DNA of 8,263 bases, from contig DNPI01000234.1 of assembly GCA_003501525.1 (NCBI GenBank), positions 4,664 through 12,926 of the forward strand, written 5' to 3'. The stretch is from Planctomycetota bacterium. GTDB taxonomy: Bacteria; Planctomycetota; UBA1135. The notes under the pieces are model-generated. The model was given only the letters and a program-made list of their open reading frames with translations, made no database searches and was not told where the DNA came from. The translations under genes were made by a program, and so were the position numbers. Numbering within the stretch: position 1 is the first letter of the stretch; each line of letters begins with the position of its first letter. This document shows positions 1 to 5,626 of this stretch, in pieces.

Positions 1-208
1 CCCCGCCATTCGGCGGGAATTCGGGTCAGGGATGTGCAACATAACTCGTTGCTGCACAGAGGTCTGCCCTGAACACATTGCCATCACTGACAATGGAATC
101 ATTCCCCTCAAAGAGCGTGTGGTTGACCGCTTCTACGACCCAATCGCTTGGCTTATTGGAAAATTGTTCGGAAGGCACAAGAAACCTGCCCCAGCTATCG
201 AAGTCTGA
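1..208 (+). CDS. sdhB: Succinate dehydrogenase/fumarate reductase iron-sulfur subunit, C-terminal part (5' end outside window)
   Basis: The frame beginning at base 2 is open for 68 codons and ends at TGA 206-208. The product is the C-terminal lobe of the electron-transfer subunit of complex II, which passes electrons from succinate-reduced flavin to quinone at the inner membrane. Visible residues are Cys12, Cys18 and Cys22 (numbered from the window edge) in the pattern C-x5-C-x3-C-P. By family knowledge the first two bind the [3Fe-4S] cluster and the last, in VCPEHI, binds the [4Fe-4S] cluster. The tail ITDNGIIPLKERVVD followed by RFYDP matches a non-enterobacterial SdhB/FrdB subgroup as I remember it. 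The N-terminal [2Fe-2S] domain and the other ligands lie upstream of the window. The codons fit the reading well, so overlapping ORFs here on either strand are shadows. SdhA and the membrane anchor, if linked, must be to the left. Confidence 0.88.
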   Translation, partial: PAIRREFGSGMCNITRCCTEVCPEHIAITDNGIIPLKERVVDRFYDPIAWLIGKLFGRHKKPAPAIEV

Positions 209-224
209 CGGGAACCCAGTCGGA

Positions 225-803
225 ATGCTCGAGATAGAAGCTGCTTTCGAGATACCCAAAGGGGCTACTCAGGCTGACTTCCTCCGGGCATGCGGCGACT
301 ATGGCGTCACTCTCGAATCTCCAGCAACCATAGAGGTGGTGGACACGTACTTCGACTCAGCCAGCCTCCGCCTGCGCAGCGGGGGACAAGCCCTTCGCCT
401 TCGGGTCCTGGACCACCGCCGCATCCTTGGATGGAAATCGCTACATCCCCCAGAGCTTGATGGTGTCTCTACACGAAAAGAAAACGAATTTGAGATGCCC
501 AGCGATTCTCCGCCGCCCTCGCTCGACTCTGACTTAATCCCCCTATTCACCATTTGCCAATCTCGCACCCAATGGAATATTCACACCAACAGCGGAATTG
601 ACGCCGAAGCCTCCTGGGACATCGTCACCATAAACAAGGGCGAGGCCAACAATCGATGCCGAATTCTCGAAATAGAACTCAAAGCTGGAAGCCCTAAAGC
701 CTTTCGGGAATTAGCCGCGGACCTGCGAAAAACCCTGAAATGGAAAATCTCTTCCCAATCAAAATATGAATACGGTCTAGCAACCGCTGGCCTCATTAAT
801 TAA
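225..803 (+). CDS. CYTH-domain protein (triphosphate tunnel metalloenzyme superfamily), signature Lys missing
   Basis: This is a 192-residue protein that is essentially one CYTH domain. The family covers inorganic triphosphatases, thiamine triphosphatases and class IV adenylate cyclases, which bind triphosphate and divalent metal inside a beta tunnel. The ATG at 225 is chosen because it lies 16 nt after the sdhB stop and puts the domain's first strand at the N-terminus; the open frame further upstream overlaps sdhB. Visible pieces are EIEAA at 3-7 (family signature ExExK), YFD 42-44, two LRLR strands at 48-51 and 57-60, Lys71, R-x-E-x-E at 84-88, EIEL 149-152, and a C-terminal SKYEYG with Lys180. 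Tunnel Arg, Lys and Glu residues are largely kept, but the Lys of ExExK is Ala7. The substrate cannot be told from sequence, and reduced or altered activity is possible. It probably shares a transcript with sdhB. The stop lies 16 nt from the convergent peptidase gene's end. Confidence 0.8.
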   Translation: MLEIEAAFEIPKGATQADFLRACGDYGVTLESPATIEVVDTYFDSASLRLRSGGQALRLRVLDHRRILGWKSLHPPELDGVSTRKENEFEMPSDSPPPSLDSDLIPLFTICQSRTQWNIHTNSGIDAEASWDIVTINKGEANNRCRILEIELKAGSPKAFRELAADLRKTLKWKISSQSKYEYGLATAGLIN

Positions 804-819
804 ACAGGCACCAAGCGTT

Positions 820-2778
820 TTAGGGCTTATGACTAGCGCCCATTTCCAGAAGCAGGTGCGGCGCCGGCCAAATCTCACGCATAGTCCACAGAACAAAGCG
901 AATATCAACACTTATATTCCGGCTAACCTCAGGGCTCCAGCGAAAATCGCCCGACACTGCCTCAAAGACTCGGTCAAAGTTCAAGCCTACGAGTCGACCC
1001 TTCCCATCTACGACAGCTGACCCTGAGTTCCCGCCCGTGGTGTCACCATCCGACAGGAAGCAAACCGGCACGCTCGCATCCTCAGGTGATGTCTCCAGAT
1101 GCTCTCTGAAAGCCTCCGGAAGGACAAAAGGTTCTTCCCCTGTATGCTTTTCTAGCATTCCCGCAACAGTTGTTCGAGGGGTATGCAATATGCCATCTCG
1201 CGGTTGATATCCCTTCACCGTGGCAATAGAAACCCTCAAGGTCGAGTTCGCATCGGGATAGAAGCGCTGCCCTCGCCACGATTCTTGAGCCTCTATCCAA
1301 ATGGGACCAACCGCAAGGCGTTCGCCTGCAACTCGGTCACGATATACGCGAAGCTCGTCTAGCTCGCTAAGCAGCAGCGGGGCTAAGCCCTCGGCCCCGG
1401 TCTCTTCATCCCATGCATCAAATCCAGTAATCCGCTGCCCCTCAGGGAGATCAAAAGCTCGACTACATACAAAATCAAAAAGCTCCTCGTCAGCCAGAGC
1501 TAACGGTGATTCCAAAATCGACGAAATATTGGCATTGGGGTCTCGAGCTTTTCTTATGGCCGCCCTCAGGCCTGGCGACCTCCGAGCAAGGAGGTCTAGG
1601 ACGAAATCGCGCTCTTGCCGCGACGCCTCTTCCGTGTCGAGATTACGCATTTGGCGAAGAACTGTTCCCCATTTCGCCGCTCGCTTGGAATCCGAATTAA
1701 CCCAAGCCTGAAAAGCCGCCTCCTCCTGCCGCTTAACTGCCACCACTTCGTTGCGCGCCAATCCCCAGATAACCCCTTCAGCCCTTTTCTTGGCGTTATT
1801 TAGCGAGTTCAAAATCGACGCCGCTTCGAGCTCTAGCTCGTCGATGCCGGAGACTGCCGCATCCAAAGCATCGATCGCCGTTGTGTAGTAATCGAGAAGC
1901 TGGGGAAATGTCCAGGATTCCTCTGCCGCAACAGCGATTGACGTTAGGTAGCGCGTCGTGCGGCCTGGATAACCCATAAGCATGACTAGGTCGTCCTCCT
2001 CAACTCCATCCTCCGAAACATCAAGATGACGCGGTGGATTAAAAGGAACATTCTCTTCGGCATAAGAGGCTGGGCGACCATCGGGAGCAACATACGCCCT
2101 AAAAGCGGCAAAATCCCCTGTGTGCCGCGGCCATTGCCAATTATCAATGTCGCCGCCGTATTCACCAATAACGCGAGGCGGAGAGTAAACCAACCGTACA
2201 TCTCTCAACACTGTCCGATTTATACGCCGCCATTCGCGACCGTGGAAATAGGGAACAACAATTGCATCGGTTTCTTCGGTGCGAGCCTCAGCGGCAAGTT
2301 CAGCACGCTTAGCCTCGACCGCTCGCCAACGAGCAGCCGGATCCTCCCCGGCGGCTTCCGCAGCGGCATGGATTTCTTCCGTAACATCTTCATAACCTCG
2401 CACAAACGAAATCCGATAACCTGGCGCGGCAAGCTCCTCTTGTCGATCAGCCGCCACAAAACCTTTTTCGAGGAGATTGTTTTCCACCGAAGAAAGATCG
2501 CTAATCGCACCAAATCCACAATGGTGGTTCGTCAAAAGAAGCCCTTCACTAGAGACAAAAGAAGCCGAGCAGCCATTAATTTGGACGGCGGCCGTTAGCA
2601 AGCCCTCCTGCCCATCCCATATTTCTTCTGGACCGAGCTCTAGGCCCCGAGCTTCAAGGTCTGCCCAATCGAGAGCCCGCAGTTGCTCCGGGAGCCATTG
2701 TCCCTCGTCAGCAAGAAGCCAAGCCGAGCCTGCCAAAATGCCGACAGTGAAGGTGGCAATAAAAAATAATTTTCGCAT
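820..2778 (-). CDS. Secreted S46-family dipeptidyl peptidase, DPP11-like (acidic P1 specificity predicted)
   Basis: This 652-residue protein belongs to the S46 serine exopeptidases (DPP7/DPP11, DAP BII), which remove dipeptides from the N-termini of extracellular oligopeptides in the periplasm. Residues 1-23 form a signal peptide (basic start, hydrophobic core, LLA before DEG). The chymotrypsin-like double barrel is seen as LLTNHHCG 81-88 (catalytic His85/86), WPRHTGDF 216-223 (Asp222) and GGNSGSAV around Ser585; a mostly alpha-helical insert with many Glu/Arg residues lies between. Arg603 sits 18 residues after the catalytic Ser, in GLNFDR, at the position of Arg673 in Porphyromonas DPP11, which selects Asp/Glu at P1; DPP7 has Gly there. 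The length is a little under the usual ~700-720. The gene follows the SDR gene by 23 nt on the same strand. No Shine-Dalgarno sequence precedes the ATG. The family call is strong; the specificity is inferred from one residue. Confidence 0.93.
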   Translation of the reverse strand: MRKLFFIATFTVGILAGSAWLLADEGQWLPEQLRALDWADLEARGLELGPEEIWDGQEGLLTAAVQINGCSASFVSSEGLLLTNHHCGFGAISDLSSVENNLLEKGFVAADRQEELAAPGYRISFVRGYEDVTEEIHAAAEAAGEDPAARWRAVEAKRAELAAEARTEETDAIVVPYFHGREWRRINRTVLRDVRLVYSPPRVIGEYGGDIDNWQWPRHTGDFAAFRAYVAPDGRPASYAEENVPFNPPRHLDVSEDGVEEDDLVMLMGYPGRTTRYLTSIAVAAEESWTFPQLLDYYTTAIDALDAAVSGIDELELEAASILNSLNNAKKRAEGVIWGLARNEVVAVKRQEEAAFQAWVNSDSKRAAKWGTVLRQMRNLDTEEASRQERDFVLDLLARRSPGLRAAIRKARDPNANISSILESPLALADEELFDFVCSRAFDLPEGQRITGFDAWDEETGAEGLAPLLLSELDELRVYRDRVAGERLAVGPIWIEAQESWRGQRFYPDANSTLRVSIATVKGYQPRDGILHTPRTTVAGMLEKHTGEEPFVLPEAFREHLETSPEDASVPVCFLSDGDTTGGNSGSAVVDGKGRLVGLNFDRVFEAVSGDFRWSPEVSRNISVDIRFVLWTMREIWPAPHLLLEMGASHKP

Positions 2779-2801
2779 GGATAAATCGTAAAAAACGGTC
2801 G

Positions 2802-3539
2802 TCAGGATTCCCGCTCAGCGGGAACACGCACCAGCGTATCGTCGGGCCTCTTGTCAGGGTCAAAGGCATAGCCGAGAAGATGGCGAGCAACAAACTCAGG
2901 GCTGTTGAAGGTGTCCCTTTCTTTCATTTCGAGGAACTTATCGACCATTGGAAACTGTTCTGGTGAACACGCCCGAATCACTTCTTGCATGTGGGTATCC
3001 ACTACCCCGGGGGCTATTGCGTAGGCGCGAAGCCCTGAAGTCAACTCTTCCAGCTGCACAGATTCTGTCAACCTATCAACCGCCGCTTTGCCAGCACAGT
3101 AAGCACTCCACCCCGCATATCCCTGCCAGGCCGCTCCGGAAGAAATGTTCATTAAAACCCCCCCACCCTCGCGTCCGCGAAGGTGATGGATATAAGCCCT
3201 CGTGCCATTGAAAACGCCCAAAACATTAACCTCTAAATGGCTCATAAAATCTTTCGGCGACACTTCTCGCAAGGGGGAAACCGGTTCAAGGATTCCCGCA
3301 TTGTTAATCCACAGGTCGATGGCGCCCCAGGCGCTCGTTACTTCTTCGCAAAAACCTGTGACAGCGGATTCACTTACAACGTCAACCTCCTGAGCGATAT
3401 CACAGCCTTCGGGTAAGGTTCTTGAGCATCCAGCGACCCGGACCCCGGCCTCCCGGAAACATCTCACTAGGCCTGCGCCTATCCCTCTACTTGCGCCCGT
3501 AATAACAGCCGTTCGACCAGCAAATGGGTTATCACTCAT
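2802..3539 (-). CDS. Classical SDR-family NAD(P)-dependent oxidoreductase
   Basis: This is a 245-residue cytosolic Rossmann-fold oxidoreductase, the typical length for a classical short-chain dehydrogenase. The cofactor loop is TGASRGIG 14-21, and the Arg residues in GASRG and at position 40 (CSR, end of the second strand) suggest NADP(H). NNAG is at 79-82 and the active-site Asn is 105 in EVNVLG. The catalytic set is Ser134, Tyr147 and Lys151 (Y-x-x-x-K in AYCAGK), with PGVVDT around 187-192. The sequence between NNAG and the active-site Ser resembles benzil/sepiapterin-reductase-like SDRs, so a small carbonyl compound is the likely substrate, but this cannot be settled here. It is the first gene of a minus-strand unit with the S46 peptidase and is divergent from the dihydrouridine synthase. 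No functional tie between SDR and peptidase is obvious. No clear ribosome binding site is seen before the ATG. Confidence 0.92.
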   Translation of the reverse strand: MSDNPFAGRTAVITGASRGIGAGLVRCFREAGVRVAGCSRTLPEGCDIAQEVDVVSESAVTGFCEEVTSAWGAIDLWINNAGILEPVSPLREVSPKDFMSHLEVNVLGVFNGTRAYIHHLRGREGGGVLMNISSGAAWQGYAGWSAYCAGKAAVDRLTESVQLEELTSGLRAYAIAPGVVDTHMQEVIRACSPEQFPMVDKFLEMKERDTFNSPEFVARHLLGYAFDPDKRPDDTLVRVPAERES

Positions 3540-3600
3540 ATATTCAGGATAGCGAGCCTAAAGCAGTCGCTCCCTATTTCGACCCCAAGTAAATCTAAAG
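3540..3600. promoter_or_regulatory. Divergent intergenic region, presumed to hold promoters for SDR (-) and dus (+)
   Basis: These 61 nt separate two divergently oriented start codons, so both transcripts most likely start in or near this spacer. It is slightly AT-rich at both ends. I could not pick out a convincing -35/-10 pair or an operator repeat on either strand, nor a Shine-Dalgarno sequence before either ATG. The call rests on gene layout only. Confidence 0.35.
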
Positions 3601-4602
3601 ATGTCGAATCCCCTTCGGCCACCCGTGTCACTTGGATCAGATTTGACAATCGATCCGCCAATTTGGCTCGCGCCAATGGAAGGTGTAACGGATATCTCTT
3701 TTCGTGGGTTAATTATTTCAACTAATCCTGGGGGGGTTGGTGCCGCATGCACGGAATTCTGCCGCGTCACAGATCACCCCATGCCCGCGAGTTTCCTTGA
3801 GCTAGCCTTGGGCCCCGTCCGCAACGATGCTGCAGTGGGGATTCAATTAATGGGAAACCAGCCAGAGGCGATTGCCGAAACTGCAAACCGAGCGGCTGAA
3901 ATCGGCGCAAAATTTGTCGACCTCAATTTTGGGTGCCCTGCACCTCGCGTATTCCAACACTGCGCTGGTTCTGCTTTATTGGCAGACCCGCCATTGTTGG
4001 AGAAGGTTGTCAAGTATGTGGCCAATATCTGCCCTGTCCCGGTAACTGCCAAAATTCGTTCTGGGATTGAAGACGACGCTGGCATAGAAGATATCGCCAA
4101 GCGCATTGAGCAATCGGGAGCCTCAGCACTAGCCATTCACGCGCGTCTTAAAACTGACCGATACACAGACCCTTCTTCTTGGGCACGGATTGAACGCGCC
4201 GTTGCGGCCGTTTCCATTCCAGTCATTGGCAATGGCAGCGCACACACTGCCGTAGACATAGAAAAAATGTTTAACGAAACCGGATGCGCTGGAGTCATGG
4301 TGGCACGAGGGGCCCTGGAAAACCCGTGGATTTTTTCTGACCGGCTTGCCCTGCTCCAAAAGCGGGCATTGAAACTGCGCACAACAACTGAGGTTGCCGC
4401 TTGGCTCGCAAGGTACAAAACAAGAATGGAGGCGGGCGGCGCCAATCAGAACCAAGCCCTAGGGCGCCTTAAGCAGTCCGCCAAGGCAATGGCAACAGCT
4501 GGCCTTCTGGACAAGGAAACCGTTGCAAAGTCTCTGCGCCTTAAAACAACCTTTTCCTTTCTGGAGGCCTTAAGGCGGTCCCTCGCCCCGCCAAATAGCT
4601 AG
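3601..4602 (+). CDS. dus: tRNA-dihydrouridine synthase (Dus family)
   Basis: This 333-residue FMN enzyme reduces specific uridines to dihydrouridine in tRNA, using NAD(P)H; its length is normal for bacterial Dus proteins. The N-terminal TIM barrel shows APMEGVTD 24-31 (FMN binding), QLMGNQP 82-88, DLNFGCPAP 107-115 with the proton-donating Cys112, KIRSG 141-145 (Lys141 contacts FMN), IHAR 169-172 (His170), GNGS 200-203 and the FMN phosphate loop VARGALENPW 224-233. The C-terminal tail (about 245-333) is the helical tRNA-binding domain. The GCPAP motif is reminiscent of DusC, whereas other segments fit DusB-like proteins, so I do not assign a target position. It is transcribed away from the SDR. 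Its last 33 nt overlap the 3' end of the convergent Cys-rich lipoprotein gene. No Shine-Dalgarno sequence is visible. Confidence 0.94.
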   Translation: MSNPLRPPVSLGSDLTIDPPIWLAPMEGVTDISFRGLIISTNPGGVGAACTEFCRVTDHPMPASFLELALGPVRNDAAVGIQLMGNQPEAIAETANRAAEIGAKFVDLNFGCPAPRVFQHCAGSALLADPPLLEKVVKYVANICPVPVTAKIRSGIEDDAGIEDIAKRIEQSGASALAIHARLKTDRYTDPSSWARIERAVAAVSIPVIGNGSAHTAVDIEKMFNETGCAGVMVARGALENPWIFSDRLALLQKRALKLRTTTEVAAWLARYKTRMEAGGANQNQALGRLKQSAKAMATAGLLDKETVAKSLRLKTTFSFLEALRRSLAPPNS

Positions 4603-4779
4603 CCCTTCATCGCATTGTCCACCGCAACGACTTTCGCAACAACAATAACCCTCAGGGACCCCACAGAGCCCTCCGCAACAAATCGTCACCACCGCTGCAG
4701 ATGAAGAAGCCTGTGGCGATTCTGCGCAACAAGAGCTAAGGGACAACAAAGTGCAAGCCAACAATAATGGCACTCTCAT
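4570..4779 (-). CDS. Small Cys-rich putative lipoprotein, family not recognised
   Basis: This 69-residue ORF lies in the 357-nt gap after dus (4603-4959). The ATG at 4779 is chosen because it begins a textbook type II signal peptide: Met-Arg, hydrophobic LLLACTLLSL, then lipobox L14-S15-S16-C17, making Cys17 the likely lipidated residue. The mature part is short: a Ser/Ala-rich linker, then a cluster of Cys at 34, 35, 39, 46, 47, 48, 52 and 56 with many Gly residues (CCGGLCG, GYCCCES, RCGGQC), and an acidic/basic tail. Such a density of Cys suggests metal binding or disulfide packing in the periplasm, but no known family is recognised. The gene is convergent with dus and overlaps its last 33 nt. 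A longer in-frame start at 4869 exists but would bury the signal peptide. Expression is unproven; the lipobox plus Cys pattern is the main support. Confidence 0.55.
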   Translation of the reverse strand: MRVPLLLACTLLSLSSCCAESPQASSSAAVVTICCGGLCGVPEGYCCCESRCGGQCDEGLAIWRGEGPP

Positions 4780-4959
4780 AGCCCCAGAATAACTACCCCC
4801 CAAAAAAACCAATAACGCCCTGCTGGCTAAGGGGGAAGGGAACAAGCCCCTGCGGCAGTAAACGGGCACAATTTACATCACACACTAAGTTGCCTCTAGC
4901 CATTCGCGGGTTCTTCACGGGGCCTTCATTTACTTGGCCTACCATGCTCCGCTCGAAAC
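4780..4959. other. Remaining intergenic stretch between Cys-rich lipoprotein (-) and SatD-like gene (+)
   Basis: These 180 nt separate two divergent start codons and presumably hold the promoters of both. There is a C-run at 4795-4800, followed by an A-run, and a G-rich run near 4831-4840 that could pair weakly with it. I see no convincing -35/-10 pair, tRNA, riboswitch or repeat. No further gene is supported on either strand. Confidence 0.3.
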
Positions 4960-5589
4960 ATGACAGCTTCCCCTCAATCAGGTCTCGCAGCGGCACTAAA
5001 AACCAACCAAGTCGGCAATGGAGAAGATTTTTGGGGCGACAATCTGAAGGCTATCGGCGAAAAATTTAAAACCTCTCTTGCCGACCAAATAACCGTTGAG
5101 GAGCCAGGCATAGCAACGTTCGTGCTCACGGACACATCAAAGTCCTTTGATCTGGCCGTAGCCATTCAGGAGGCAATGTGGCCCAGCCCGCTCGCTTTTT
5201 CAATCGTCTCGAGCGGCCCGGAAGAGGTGTCCCGGATACGAAATCAAGCTATCCGGGGATTAAAGCTGGTTGGCAAGGGAAACAGTTTCATTTTTCAGCT
5301 GCAAGGGAGGTCAAAATCTGAAACGCTACTCGCTCAAGAAGTGGCCAATTTACATTCAACGATTATCAAGGAATGGACCCCAACCCGAACCAAAGCGGTC
5401 CGCCAATACCGGGAACTAAAAAGGCAGGTCGATGTCGCAATCCAGATGGGAGTAAGCCAACAAGCAATTTCACAAATGCTGACCGGCGCGCATTACAGGA
5501 GGCTGGCTACAACCGAAGCCGTTCTTAGGGAATGGCTTAACGAGCCCGCTGCCCCAGGCATTTGGCCTTTGCGCAGAAAGCAAAGCTGA
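4960..5589 (+). CDS. SatD-like protein with C-terminal helix-turn-helix
   Basis: This 209-residue soluble protein has no signal peptide or membrane segment. The C-terminal third matches the layout I know from SatD-family proteins: a helix ending in KEWTPTRTKAVRQY (137-150), then a helix-turn-helix at about 155-178 (VAIQMGVSQQAISQMLTGA), followed by Tyr179 and a last helix to about 194. This end most likely binds DNA. The N-terminal half (about 1-115) has alternating strands and helices, including TFVLTDTSKSFDLAVAIQ and LAFSIVSSG, and could be a worn form of the SatD N-terminal domain. However, the usual Asp-rich first strand and the GDEF-like strand are not visible. Its role is unknown; a transcriptional regulator is the simplest reading. 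It lies 37 nt upstream of aconitase on the same strand and may be cotranscribed with it. A generic HTH protein unrelated to SatD remains possible. Confidence 0.6.
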   Translation: MTASPQSGLAAALKTNQVGNGEDFWGDNLKAIGEKFKTSLADQITVEEPGIATFVLTDTSKSFDLAVAIQEAMWPSPLAFSIVSSGPEEVSRIRNQAIRGLKLVGKGNSFIFQLQGRSKSETLLAQEVANLHSTIIKEWTPTRTKAVRQYRELKRQVDVAIQMGVSQQAISQMLTGAHYRRLATTEAVLREWLNEPAAPGIWPLRRKQS

Positions 5590-5626
5590 ACCGCTCTCGC
5601 TCGCAGCAGTTCATTACAATTCCTCA

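Noticed and set aside
2..17. Perfect 6-bp hairpin CCCGCC-ATTC-GGCGGG, terminator-like
   Set aside because: It sits inside the sdhB reading frame and has no following T-run.
78..224. 49-residue N-terminal extension of the CYTH protein from a TTG
   Set aside because: It overlaps the sdhB coding frame, and the CYTH first strand begins right at the ATG at 225.
26..259. 77-residue minus-strand ORF starting at TTG
   Set aside because: It lies antisense to the sdhB C-terminus, which is clearly coding by its Fe-S Cys pattern and KERVVD tail; it has only a TTG start and no recognisable homology.
823..842. Possible GGGC/GCCC stem at the convergent ends of the CYTH and peptidase genes
   Set aside because: Only four base pairs, no T-run, and within the peptidase coding end.
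1301..1711. 136-residue Ser/Arg-rich plus-strand ORF
   Set aside because: Low-complexity composition typical of a shadow frame antisense to the S46 helical region.
2026..2598. 190-residue plus-strand ORF
   Set aside because: It is antisense to the S46 peptidase, whose signal peptide and His/Asp motifs are encoded there on the other strand; no domain is recognisable in the plus frame.
4129..4455. Two overlapping minus-strand ORFs of about 100 residues
   Set aside because: Both are antisense to conserved Dus motifs, and neither shows a domain.
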